This document shows, one piece after another, positions 17,162 to 24,573 of a stretch of DNA of 34,484 bases. The notes beneath the pieces are model-generated. The model did not search any database. It saw nothing but the letters and a program-made list of their open reading frames with translations, and was not told the origin of the DNA. Source of the DNA: a virus; the IMG/VR virus record IMGVR_UViG_3300037246_000813, positions 1 to 34,484 of that record; one strand, 5' to 3'. The translations under genes were made by a program, and so were the position numbers. Each line of letters opens with the position of its first letter. Position 1 is the stretch's first letter.

Positions 17162-17762
17162 AAGTCCCGAGGAATCGCATGAACTCGGCGTACAGTTTCG
17201 CAGTGGCAAGGCAGTCGCATAGGGCGTCGTGAGCGTTGTCCATTGGGATGTCGAACCGCTTGCATAGTGGGCCGAGCCCGAGCAGATGGAACGGGTGCTT
17301 CCTCCCGTGCCAGACGTAGAGATCATTGATGGTGGCCGCCAGAGTCATGGTGTCCCGTGGGTGGATGTGCCACATGTCCCACAGTGCATCCATGCCCAGC
17401 CAATGCGTCAGGAAACCTCGCTCGAATGCCCAGTTGTGGGCCAGCGGCACCAGCTTCCTTCCGTAGCCAAGCGGCAACTTCTTGAACCACTCCTCGAAGA
17501 GTTCGATCCCCCGCTCCTGACTCACACAGTCCTGGAGCGATCTAAGGGAGATCCCATGCTTCCGCTCAGCTTCCTTGCTGGTACGTTTTGGGAAGTCAGG
17601 GGCGATGTTCAAGTAGAAGAACCGCATGTCCTTGCGCGGCTCGAAGTTGTGGTCGAGCGGAACACACGCGATCTGGATGATCTCGTTCCACCCGGCCAGC
17701 AACCCGGTCGTCTCAACGTCCACCGCACATAGGACGTTGCCGTTCATGTTGAGCAGACTCAT
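17160..17762 (-). CDS. DnaQ-like 3'-5' exonuclease (DEDDh)
   Basis: A protein of 200 residues. The ATG at 17762 overlaps the upstream stop (ATGA) and has GAGGAGGA before it; an in-frame ATG 21 bases further up is less likely. Exo I is AVDVETTGL (D15, E17), Exo II is HNWAFERGFL (109-118), Exo III is NAHDALCDCLATAKLY with H178 and D183. This is the RNase T/DnaQ fold, removing 3' nucleotides from DNA or RNA for proofreading, repair or nuclease defence. In Exo II the expected Asp (NxxFDxxFL) is Glu114. It is the third gene of the minus-strand replication unit. A stand-alone proofreading or RNA-trimming role is possible. Confidence 0.85.
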   Translation of the reverse strand: MSLLNMNGNVLCAVDVETTGLLAGWNEIIQIACVPLDHNFEPRKDMRFFYLNIAPDFPKRTSKEAERKHGISLRSLQDCVSQERGIELFEEWFKKLPLGYGRKLVPLAHNWAFERGFLTHWLGMDALWDMWHIHPRDTMTLAATINDLYVWHGRKHPFHLLGLGPLCKRFDIPMDNAHDALCDCLATAKLYAEFMRFLGT

Positions 17763-18952
17763 ACTTCCTCCTCTTGGTCCCACCGCGTTTGCTCGGCCAC
17801 ATCCTTCAAGGCGTCGGGGGTGTGGGTCTCCACGCAGTCTTCCATGTGCTGTTCATTCTTGGAGAGGAGTTGGGCGAGAGCGTCAAGTTCGATGGCATCG
17901 GCCACCTCGGCTTCGGCCTCGACCCTCACCGCTTTGTTCATCTCTTCTTGCGTCAAGCAAGTCATCCCCATGTTATTGGCTTTCTTCAAGGCGTCGGCCA
18001 GCAACTTAACGTCGGCCTTCACTGCTGCGATGTACTCTGCCTTGTCCGCCTTATCGGCTTCCTCATGTGCCTTCTCCACCCTGGCTTTCGAGTCTTCCGT
18101 AACCTGTGCAATGGCTACCTCCACGGCCCTCGCCTCCGCGTCGGAGACGAACTTCTGCACATGCTGATCTAGCAGGCTCTTCTCCAGTTTCTTGAACGAC
18201 TCCAGTTTCCCGGGGCCATCCTTGATCTCGAACATGATGTCACAGGTCTTGCTGACCACGGGGAGCAACGGGTAGGGCACGCCGGGCTTGAACGTGATTT
18301 CGGGTCCGGCCCCCAGTCCGGCGTCCGGATCGCAGCAATCGTCGCAGGTGCAGTCGGGGCAGAAGCCTTGACAAGTGGATTCGGTCTTGACCTTCGGCTC
18401 TATGGTTGTGCTGTACTGTCCGTTCAGTTTCTTTTCTAGCGTTATAGACGAGCCTAGCTTCTCGATGTCCCCCACCTTGATCTCGAACGCAGGCGAGGGC
18501 ACATCCCGTAGGGCGGGAGGCTCTTGGTCTGTGGCCTCATTGACGAACACCGCAGAAAGGCCACGCTCCAACCTATCCTCTTTTGCCTCCCGTTCGGCCC
18601 GTATTCTCCCCCAGTGGGTGGCCCGCTCGGCGAACACTACCTCGTCGATAGGAGGGGAGGTGGAGTTGAGTTCGTGCAGGGCACACATGTTCCACACGGC
18701 GTGGGCGATGTGCAGACAGCCGGAGTCCTTGTCGTACTCTTCCCCCGTGAAGATGTATTGCAGGTGGCGGAACATGGAGTCCCAGTATTCCTCGTCCGGC
18801 TTGTTGCCTTTCTTCCAGTTGCCCTCCTCGTATTTGATCCCGCCCATTTCCTTGACGCGGGCGATGGCTTCTGCCATCCGAGGGAAGCTTCTCATGAAGT
18901 AGGACAGCTTCGGTTTGCCGTCATTGTATCGCATCGCCTCACTCATTCTCAT
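17759..18952 (-). CDS. MazG-like dATP/dGTP diphosphohydrolase with long C-terminal extension
   Basis: A protein of 397 residues (395 if the second ATG, 18946, is used, which gives better spacing from AAGGGAG). Residues 8-95 match the phage dATP/dGTP diphosphohydrolase N-terminal family: RYNDGKPKLSYFM, IKYEEGNWKKG, DEEYWDSMFRHL and DKDSGCLHIAHAVWNMCAL. The acidic residues E42, E43, E54, E55 and D76 are candidates for metal binding. Related MazZ enzymes remove pyrophosphate from dATP/dGTP and, in 2-aminoadenine phages, feed the PurZ pathway. Residues 100-397 are unusual: a Cys cluster at 194-207 (CQGFCPDCTCDDCC) and an Ala/Glu/Lys-rich coiled coil near 250-330. It overlaps the primase-helicase stop. 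The activity is inferred from the N-terminal domain only. Confidence 0.68.
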   Translation of the reverse strand: MRMSEAMRYNDGKPKLSYFMRSFPRMAEAIARVKEMGGIKYEEGNWKKGNKPDEEYWDSMFRHLQYIFTGEEYDKDSGCLHIAHAVWNMCALHELNSTSPPIDEVVFAERATHWGRIRAEREAKEDRLERGLSAVFVNEATDQEPPALRDVPSPAFEIKVGDIEKLGSSITLEKKLNGQYSTTIEPKVKTESTCQGFCPDCTCDDCCDPDAGLGAGPEITFKPGVPYPLLPVVSKTCDIMFEIKDGPGKLESFKKLEKSLLDQHVQKFVSDAEARAVEVAIAQVTEDSKARVEKAHEEADKADKAEYIAAVKADVKLLADALKKANNMGMTCLTQEEMNKAVRVEAEAEVADAIELDALAQLLSKNEQHMEDCVETHTPDALKDVAEQTRWDQEEEV

Positions 18953-21680
18953 TCTCCCTTATGACTCTGGCCCCTGACTTGATGTACGGAACGCCCGGCG
19001 TCGCATCAGGATTGAATGTGATGTTACCGATGATCTGCTGATTGACTTTCGCTCCCTTGCCGACCGGGAACTGCTCGTCGAGTTGCTTCCGGATGATCCG
19101 GTCTCGCCAGTCGCTCCGGTACACTTCGTCCAGCGTAGACAGGAATCTCTCCTTGAAGACAGTGAACTTGATTGCTTGACCGGGAATCTCGTAGCAACAC
19201 TGCTCGATGAACTGAGCAAGTTCGTTCGCATTCCCAGCCGCCGCATCTAGCTTACCTTGCGTCTCGATGACCGGAAGCATGAGACGGCTGGTCGCCTCGG
19301 GGATGTCCAGGTCCATGATCGTCCGCATGAAGTGTGGGGCCTCCGCTCGCAGCAACTCGCGGAATCGGTCGCGGGGAATCTCTGCCTCCAATGACGGCAC
19401 GTTCATCGCTGTGATTCGCGTGTCGCCGGGGAACACCGGCAGGCTTGACCGGCTGTTCGACATCTGCACGAAGTGCAAGGTCGACAGCATGTCCTCTGTC
19501 TGTTTGTACATTGCTCGGATAGAGATCGTCAGGCCGGTGACCCATTCCTTCAGTTTGTTGTACGCTGCCCCTCCCGCCTTGGAGATGTCAACCTCGTCCA
19601 CCACGGCCAGGACAGCGCCCTCCAACTCACCATTGTAGCCCTGGTCGGATGTGAGGGCCCGGTCAGCCTTGGCCACCCCGCTGGTCATCAACATGGAGAT
19701 GGACTCATGGAAGCTGGACTTGCCGCTGTTCTGTGGCCCGTACATAAACAGATAGGGCAGCTTGCCGAACGGGTTCTGCAACATGCAGGCCACCCACGCG
19801 GTCAAGTAGTCCCCGCCTGTGATGATCCCCCAGTCCTTGCACCACGGCAACGAGTGGATATAGTCATTCAAGTCCACCCCGCAGTGATTCATGAGGAGGT
19901 CCCAAGTCGGATGGATCGGCGTCTCGCCTTCCTGCAACTCGACTGGGGCATACACAAACTGAGCGGCATCGCGGTTCCATCGTCGGTCGCCGGGGTACTC
20001 AGCACCGAAGGGTTCGTTGATGAGCATCCACGCCTTGAAGATTGCACTGCCGAGAATCGGGTCAGGCTTCAAGACACCTTCCGACATCAGGAGTGCCTTG
20101 ATGTTCTCTCGCGGGTGGGTGACCCACAGGGCGGTCGCGTCCTGCAACACCCACGAGTCAAACACTCCGCCGCCCTGACCCGACCGCTTCAGGGCTCGCA
20201 TCTTGTCGTCGAGCGAAGACCACAGCTTCTCGTCTTCGACTTCCTTGTCCGAAGTGTTGACAGACCCCCACAGGACGATCTCCCAGCCGCGAGCAGTCTT
20301 GGCGTACCTCGGGAACATCTTCTTGTCGTCGCTGCGTTTCTTCTCGATGCAGAGCAGCGTACGGTCGTTGTCGGTGTGAAGCGACAGGCCACGACCCACA
20401 GCCTCTTCAGGGAGGAACACATCGGCCTCAAGGATTCGGAGGGCTTGTCTCAGGTCTTCGATGAAATCGAACATGTAACCCTGGGCTTCCTTCGTTCCTT
20501 CGTACCCACCACAGGCAAGGCATATCTGACGCAAGGTGGCGGGGTAGTTGTAGGTGGTGTGGGTCCACTTCCCTTGGCTCCCCCACAGCGGACACTCTTC
20601 CGTGCCTTCTCCAAAGCGGTACACATCCCACGCCCCGTTCGGTTTCGGTCGCATGAAGCAATTCGGTTTGCCGGGGTCCGTGTCCTGTGAGTTCGTGTCG
20701 AACAGCCCGAGGAGTGGTGTGAACCGCTCGGCCAAGTCGTCGAACACATACTTCAGCCCGCCAGTGTGGCCCTGCCACAGGTGGTGGTCGTGGACCCACA
20801 GGGCAGAGTGCCCGGTGTCTTCCAGAGCCGCCAGTATTTGGAGGTGCCGTTCATCGAGCGGAACCTGCGCGACGGCTTGCGTCATCTCGTCGAGTTCGTC
20901 GCCCTTCGTTGTACCGTCGGGCGTCCATCCCTGAACGCGCACTTTGGCCCTCGCCCCCGAGACAACTTCGATATTGTCCTTCCAATTGGGAGGAACAAAA
21001 TCCGAGGTGAGGATCTGAGTCGCTGGTTTGATGAGTTCGTAGCCACGGTTCTCGGCCGTGGCGTTCGTGTGGTGAATCCACATGATCCCGCCGCAGACAT
21101 CGACACTGCCACTGATGTCCATGCCGGTGGCCTTGGCGATCATCGGGAGGAAGGCACGGGCGAGGGCTGCGTGTTCGTGGTGGTTCTTGGTCACCGGATA
21201 GGGATCTTGGAACCAGACATAGATGTGTCGGCCCAAGCCTCGTGTGCTTCGGACCACTTCCAGCCAGGGCACGTCCAGCGTGTCCAGGGCGGCGATTTGT
21301 TCTGGGCTGACCCCGTCGGCGTGGTCGACGAGTGAATCGAAGTCGAAGCCCAGCCCGACAGATACCTTGTCCTTCCAGTTCCACCACGTCGTCCCTATCG
21401 CCTTCATGCGGTTGGCGACAATATATTGGATGGGCGGATCGCTGAAATTGGCGTTGCCGCCAGCGTCGTATGGCCAGCGGTGCGGGCCGAAGACTTCCCC
21501 GCCGTCCTCAAACTTCGTAGAGTCACCAACCTTCGTGCCCGCCTTGTGGCACATGATCTGCGTCTCGAAGCGGGATGGGTTGGCGCCCCAGCGGGCAATC
21601 AGGTCGTGGTTGTTGTGTTCCTTGGAGATGACGTTGTCGTAGTAGAGTTTGTATGCCTCGGTGACTGACGGGTTGCGCAT
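18939..21680 (-). CDS. Primase-helicase (AEP-like primase plus SF3-type helicase)
   Basis: A protein of 913 residues from the ATG at 21680, preceded by GGAGG (21685-21689). Residues 108-200 contain AEP primase-like motifs: GLGFDFDSL (D113, D115), SxxGxGxH as STRGLGRH (145-152) and D194 in SGSVDVCGG. Residues about 640-760 form a superfamily 3 helicase: Walker A GPQNSGKSS (648-656), Walker B VLAVVDEVD (690-698), motif C FVQMSNS (737-743) and a probable arginine finger R755 in GDTRI. Such proteins unwind origin DNA and lay primers. It is transcribed divergently from the ParB-like gene from the 21681-22181 region. The helicase call is firm; the primase motifs are fair. Confidence 0.87.
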   Translation of the reverse strand: MRNPSVTEAYKLYYDNVISKEHNNHDLIARWGANPSRFETQIMCHKAGTKVGDSTKFEDGGEVFGPHRWPYDAGGNANFSDPPIQYIVANRMKAIGTTWWNWKDKVSVGLGFDFDSLVDHADGVSPEQIAALDTLDVPWLEVVRSTRGLGRHIYVWFQDPYPVTKNHHEHAALARAFLPMIAKATGMDISGSVDVCGGIMWIHHTNATAENRGYELIKPATQILTSDFVPPNWKDNIEVVSGARAKVRVQGWTPDGTTKGDELDEMTQAVAQVPLDERHLQILAALEDTGHSALWVHDHHLWQGHTGGLKYVFDDLAERFTPLLGLFDTNSQDTDPGKPNCFMRPKPNGAWDVYRFGEGTEECPLWGSQGKWTHTTYNYPATLRQICLACGGYEGTKEAQGYMFDFIEDLRQALRILEADVFLPEEAVGRGLSLHTDNDRTLLCIEKKRSDDKKMFPRYAKTARGWEIVLWGSVNTSDKEVEDEKLWSSLDDKMRALKRSGQGGGVFDSWVLQDATALWVTHPRENIKALLMSEGVLKPDPILGSAIFKAWMLINEPFGAEYPGDRRWNRDAAQFVYAPVELQEGETPIHPTWDLLMNHCGVDLNDYIHSLPWCKDWGIITGGDYLTAWVACMLQNPFGKLPYLFMYGPQNSGKSSFHESISMLMTSGVAKADRALTSDQGYNGELEGAVLAVVDEVDISKAGGAAYNKLKEWVTGLTISIRAMYKQTEDMLSTLHFVQMSNSRSSLPVFPGDTRITAMNVPSLEAEIPRDRFRELLRAEAPHFMRTIMDLDIPEATSRLMLPVIETQGKLDAAAGNANELAQFIEQCCYEIPGQAIKFTVFKERFLSTLDEVYRSDWRDRIIRKQLDEQFPVGKGAKVNQQIIGNITFNPDATPGVPYIKSGARVIRENENE

Positions 21681-21704
21681 GTTTCCTCCGTTCCTCTTTT
21701 GTTG

Positions 21705-21742
21705 TCTATTATCCTCGGGGTCCTCGAAGCGTGCATTTTCCG
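21705..21742 (-). promoter_or_regulatory. Promoter/operator-like element of the primase unit
   Basis: On the minus strand it reads CGGAAAAT, 12 bases, then GACCCCGAGGATAATAGA. GATAAT (21708-21713) fits a -10 box. The start of transcription would fall near 21701, about 20 bases before the ATG, with GGAGG in between. The same arrangement with the same spacing occurs at 22141-22178 for the divergent gene. No canonical -35 box sits at 17 bases; a TTGACG (21741-21746) lies 27 bases from the -10. Confidence 0.62.
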
Positions 21743-21794
21743 TCAAATGCCGTGAAGTGACGAAAACTCCCACCTATGAGGGGGCGGAGTTTTG

Positions 21795-21839
21795 CCACTT
21801 AGGGGACGGAGATAGAGAAAAACTCCGTCCCCTAAGTGG
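21795..21839. repeat. Perfect 17-bp hairpin
   Basis: CCACTTAGGGGACGGAG (21795-21811) pairs with CTCCGTCCCCTAAGTGG (21823-21839) around an A-rich 11-base loop. No T run follows on either strand, so it is not a standard terminator. It could be a replication, packaging or regulatory site. Confidence 0.8.
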
Positions 21840-22034
21840 GTGGTAAGTACCTCCAATGAGGGAGCCCTGACCCTCGCAGGTGGGCCTTTCCCCCCAGGTG
21901 TGGGGGCGGAGTTTTTTCCTATCTCCGCTCCCTCCGCCGGGTGGTATGCAAGCGCAACCCACTGCACTCAAAGGACTTATACTAAATCCATGAGAGGGGG
22001 CGGAAACCGGAGCAACAGAACTCACTTTCGTTAC

Positions 22035-22056
22035 AAACTTGTAGTCCGACAAGTTT
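22035..22056. repeat. Perfect 8-bp inverted repeat
   Basis: AAACTTGT (22035-22042) and ACAAGTTT (22049-22056) with loop AGTCCG. It is AT-rich and symmetrical, as expected of an operator for a small dimeric regulator; no regulator gene is seen next to it. Confidence 0.5.
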
Positions 22057-22140
22057 TGCTATAGGGGAGTGTCTGAGACCTCCGCCTCCGGCGCCCCTTC
22101 TGGGGGGTGTGCGGAAACGCCGAAAATTCCCGGTATCATG

Positions 22141-22178
22141 CGGAAAATAGACCCCTCGGAGACCCCGAGGATAATAGA
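22141..22178 (+). promoter_or_regulatory. Promoter/operator-like element of the ParB-like gene
   Basis: CGGAAAAT (22141-22148), 12 bases, GACCCCGAGGATAATAGA (22161-22178): the same element as at 21705-21742 in the opposite orientation. GATAAT (22170-22175) would act as -10. Six bases separate it from the ATG at 22182, so the mRNA may start at or next to the start codon. Confidence 0.62.
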
Positions 22179-22181
22179 GCC

Positions 22182-23123
22182 ATGACAGACAACCCACTCC
22201 GATACCTGCCGATTCGATCCATTCGCAAGCCGAGGATCTGTCTCCGACCGATCCAGCGGAACACGCCGGAGTACGCTGAACTGGTCGAGTCCGTAAGGAA
22301 AGATGGGATACTCCAGCCCGTGCTGGTTCGCCCCATGGACTCTGAGTATGAGATGGTGGAGGGTCGGCATCGGATGGAGGCCGCCAAGGAAACGGGCCTC
22401 ACTGAGATCCCCTGTATCATCATGGATCTCACAGACGACGAGGTGTTGATAGTACAACTGAAGTGCAATGCGATCCGTCCGATCACACGGACGTTTGAGT
22501 ACGCTCGCCGCCTGAAGATTCTCATGGAAAAGGACTTGACACTTAACGAACTCAGCGCCATGATAGATAAGAGTCCCAAGTGGATTCGCAATCAGATTCA
22601 ACTTAACCGACTGTGCCACGAGGCGCGGCCAGCAGTCGAACGCGGCGAGATACCGATGGCATCGGCCCTGGCACTGGCAAACTTGCCCGATGAACTGCAA
22701 CCGAAGTTCATTGACGACGCGGTAGCCATGAAGCAATCGGAGTTCCTCCCGCGTGCGAAAGAAGCACTGAGAGACTTCAAGGCATACCTGTTGCGGTTGC
22801 AGCAAGAGGATAGGGAGGTTGGTGCAGCAAAGCCCAGCCTACGTGCGATCAATGTACTGAAGCGTGAGGCGGCCACATCTGAACAAGCGAAGCTAGTGCT
22901 GAAGCGCACTAAGGCCAAGACCCCTCTCAACGGCTGGGAGGCGTGTATGGCTTGGGTATTTCGCCTGGACCCACTCACAGTAGCAAGACGAAAAGCCGGA
23001 AACAAGGAGCGCGATAAGAAAGCAACCAGAGCAACACGCGAAGAGTATCGTAAACTGAACCGACAGCTAATCAAGAAGTTTGTCAATCCTCAATCCGAAA
23101 CCGGAGACTATCGACATGGGTAA
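22182..23123 (+). CDS. ParB-like nuclease/partition-type protein
   Basis: A protein of 313 residues. I chose the ATG at 22182 because the in-frame extension upstream runs through the promoter repeat. The ParB N-terminal domain is clear: IRSIRKPRICLRPIQRN, GILQPVLVR, then the box GRHRMEAAKETG (61-72), and a Cys-Asn-Ala-Ile-Arg segment (95-99). Residues 118-143 form a helix-turn-helix (LTLNELSAMIDKSPKWIRNQ). In chromosomes and plasmids these proteins bind parS and clamp DNA; phage members may be nucleases or regulators. No ParA partner is visible in the window. The C-terminal third is basic (residues 225-313). It overlaps the next gene by eight bases. Confidence 0.8.
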   Translation: MTDNPLRYLPIRSIRKPRICLRPIQRNTPEYAELVESVRKDGILQPVLVRPMDSEYEMVEGRHRMEAAKETGLTEIPCIIMDLTDDEVLIVQLKCNAIRPITRTFEYARRLKILMEKDLTLNELSAMIDKSPKWIRNQIQLNRLCHEARPAVERGEIPMASALALANLPDELQPKFIDDAVAMKQSEFLPRAKEALRDFKAYLLRLQQEDREVGAAKPSLRAINVLKREAATSEQAKLVLKRTKAKTPLNGWEACMAWVFRLDPLTVARRKAGNKERDKKATRATREEYRKLNRQLIKKFVNPQSETGDYRHG

Positions 23124-23793
23124 TGAACTCGTTCCTTTCAAAGTCAGCCTTCCCGCCGTCAGCGAAGAGCAAATGAAAGCCTTGGCAGAAGTTTCCAAGG
23201 CCTCGGACTTTCTCCCGCGCATCCAACTCATCACCAAAGGCAAGTACGTGGACACGGGCAAGATCGCTCCTGGCCACTGGGGCATCCCGCAGACGGGCGG
23301 CGAGGAGATCGAGGATCTTGGCATCAAGATCGACGTGGTGCCTTTCGTCTTCCGTCCCAAGGCGTTGGATGTCAATGACAAGGAAGCCATCATCACGTCC
23401 TACGATGTGGCTGATCCCGAATTCCAGCGGATCAAGGTCGCCCCGAAGAACACGGGTTGCATGTGGGGCCCGTCCTTCCTGGTGTTGGAACGCAGCACCG
23501 GCAAGCTGTACGAAATGTTCTTCAGCAACAAGTCCGGCCGCAACGAAGCGGGCAAGCTGAAGCCTTTCCTTCTGGACCAGATTCCCGCGTCGATGGGTAT
23601 CCGGTACATCCAGAAAGACAAGTATTCTTGGCACGTCCCGGTCATCACCAAGTGCTCGGAGCCCTTCGACGCCAAGGCCATCAAGGTCACGCCGGAAGAC
23701 ATCACCAAGGAAGTCGAGAAGTTCTTGAACCCTGAGAAGGGTACCGAGAAGGTTCCCGACGAGGAAGCCAAGGGCCAGACGCGGGCCCGATAG
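23116..23793 (+). CDS. Conserved-type phage protein of unknown function
   Basis: A protein of 225 residues; ATG at 23116 with GGAG (23103-23106), eight-base overlap with the previous stop. N-terminal part: FLPRIQLITKGKYVDTGKI, then HWGIP and a beta-rich middle (IKIDVVPFVFRPKAL, CMWGPSFLVLERSTG). The C terminus is acidic and basic (EVEKFLNPEKGTEKVPDEEA) and probably disordered. The acidic tail and place in the replication module would suit a single-strand binding protein, but I see no aromatic motif that proves it. A hairpin follows the stop. Confidence 0.45.
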   Translation: MGNELVPFKVSLPAVSEEQMKALAEVSKASDFLPRIQLITKGKYVDTGKIAPGHWGIPQTGGEEIEDLGIKIDVVPFVFRPKALDVNDKEAIITSYDVADPEFQRIKVAPKNTGCMWGPSFLVLERSTGKLYEMFFSNKSGRNEAGKLKPFLLDQIPASMGIRYIQKDKYSWHVPVITKCSEPFDAKAIKVTPEDITKEVEKFLNPEKGTEKVPDEEAKGQTRAR

Positions 23794-23805
23794 CATTCTC
23801 TCCCG

Positions 23806-23842
23806 TGACCCCGACGGGCTTTCACCTCTCCCGTCGGGGTCA
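23806..23842 (+). terminator. Probable terminator after the ParB-like unit
   Basis: TGACCCCGACGGG (23806-23818) pairs perfectly with CCCGTCGGGGTCA (23830-23842) around an 11-base loop. The downstream TCTATATC is only weakly T-rich, so termination may be partial. It separates the protein genes from the tRNA-like locus. Confidence 0.65.
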
Positions 23843-23850
23843 TCTATATC

Positions 23851-24005
23851 AGTCCTGTACCTCAGTAGGCATCATAGGATCTCTGGACGCAGGGACTATG
23901 TTGGAGCCGGAACCATCGGGCATCATGAACCTCGACTACGTTCCGGCGGCAGAGGGCCACGTCCTTTGTACGTGGAAGTCGCTGGTTCAACTCCAGCCAG
24001 GATAG
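23851..24005 (+). tRNA. tRNA-like locus with an apparent insertion in the D loop
   Basis: The 3' half is tRNA-like: CCACG (23957-23961) pairs with CGTGG (23971-23975), then AAGTC as variable loop, then a perfect T arm GCTGG-TTCAACT-CCAGC (23981-23997). The 5' half is at 23851: AGTCCTG pairs with CAGGATA (23998-24004) in six of seven positions (one G-U), then TA, then CCTC, which pairs with GAGG at 23952-23955. Between the D-stem halves lie 88 bases instead of 8. GGCA at 23868 and 23948 flanks an 80-base interval; removing one copy would leave a standard 8-base D loop. The anticodon loop would be nine bases (TCCTTTGTA) or seven with no U33. It may be a disrupted tRNA, a tRNA with an unusual insert or a structured RNA. 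No CCA is encoded. Confidence 0.4.
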
Positions 24006-24043
24006 CTTTCAATCATGACAGTAACCTAAGCAAAGGAAACAAA

Positions 24044-24187
24044 ATGGGAATCTTCAATCGTGAAGTCGATAAGGAAGTCCGTCGGGCTCGCCTCCGCAAG
24101 ATCGCTCGCATCCTCCTGATCGCCGTCGGCATCGGCTTGGTGGTGGGTGGCGTCATCTACGGCCTGAAGGCCACAGGCATCATGTAA
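24044..24187 (+). CDS. Small single-pass membrane protein
   Basis: A protein of 47 residues with AAAGGAAAC (24032-24040) before its ATG. A charged N terminus (NREVDKEVRRARLRK, residues 5-19) is followed by one hydrophobic helix (ILLIAVGIGLVVGGVIYGL, 23-41). Such proteins may act as holins, antiholins or superinfection exclusion factors; nothing here decides. Its stop overlaps the next ATG (TAATG). Confidence 0.58.
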   Translation: MGIFNREVDKEVRRARLRKIARILLIAVGIGLVVGGVIYGLKATGIM

Positions 24188-24573
24188 TGGGTGAGAGCAC
24201 TCTCGATTACGACCTCAAGAAAACCTTAGAATGGTGTGCAGCAAATGGTGTGGTTTTCGGAGTTACGACGCACGGTGACACGTTGGCTATCACCGCGAAG
24301 CGATCCAACATCTTTGCCGAGTACATCATCGACGAGCCCTTTGACGCCAAGTCAATTGGAGACGCTATGTGGGCTGCTCTCTTCTCTGTTAAGCATGGGA
24401 CAGAATACCACGCAGAGTTCGGTCACTTCCCTCCAGTCAGAAAGAGAACTGGACCGCCTCCGATTGAAGAGAGAAAGAACTCTCCTATACCAAGCCAAAA
24501 TGGAGGGGGCCCCTCACCGAATTTACAACCCGCTGCTGTTCCACGACGGCGTGAGTTGGATAGCGAAAGCTGA
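24187..24573 (+). CDS. Hypothetical protein
   Basis: A protein of 128 residues, start overlapping the preceding stop. The first 80 residues look folded, with a strand-turn-strand (VVFGVTTHGDTLAITAKR) and a helix. The last 45 are Pro/Arg/Glu-rich and run in a different frame over the start of the next gene. It has no recognisable motif. Confidence 0.45.
   Translation: MGESTLDYDLKKTLEWCAANGVVFGVTTHGDTLAITAKRSNIFAEYIIDEPFDAKSIGDAMWAALFSVKHGTEYHAEFGHFPPVRKRTGPPPIEERKNSPIPSQNGGGPSPNLQPAAVPRRRELDSES

Larger units (their letters stand above)
21743..22140. other. Divergent control region, candidate replication or partition site
   Basis: No convincing gene lies in this stretch. It contains a 17-bp perfect hairpin, GGGGGCGGA at 21780, 21902 and 21996 (the first two followed by GTTTT, the third by AACC), a TATACT box near 21978 and a smaller hairpin at 22035. 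It is flanked by a primase-helicase and a ParB-like gene. Repeats plus hairpin between such genes are typical of phage origins or ParB-like binding sites, but neither function is shown. Confidence 0.45.

Noticed and set aside
19473-20690. Plus-strand ORF of 405 codons opposite the primase-helicase
   Set aside because: The minus strand carries complete helicase motifs here; the plus frame is a shadow with no motif.
21795-21839. The 17-bp hairpin as a terminator
   Set aside because: No T run follows on either strand, and it lies in a gene-free divergent region where no transcript needs to end.
17131-22140. A CRISPR array, insertion sequence or integrase/attachment site
   Set aside because: No regularly spaced direct repeats, transposase or recombinase motifs, or flanking repeats were seen in this stretch or elsewhere in the window.
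22107-22181. Upstream extension of the ParB-like protein (with the peptide DPEDNR)
   Set aside because: The same peptide appears upstream of the primase frame because both read through the shared promoter element; the sequence is regulatory, not coding.
23897-24005. A shorter tRNA with acceptor TATGTTG
   Set aside because: It leaves a G-G mismatch in the acceptor and still needs a 109-base RNA; the start at 23851 gives TA and a matching D stem as well.
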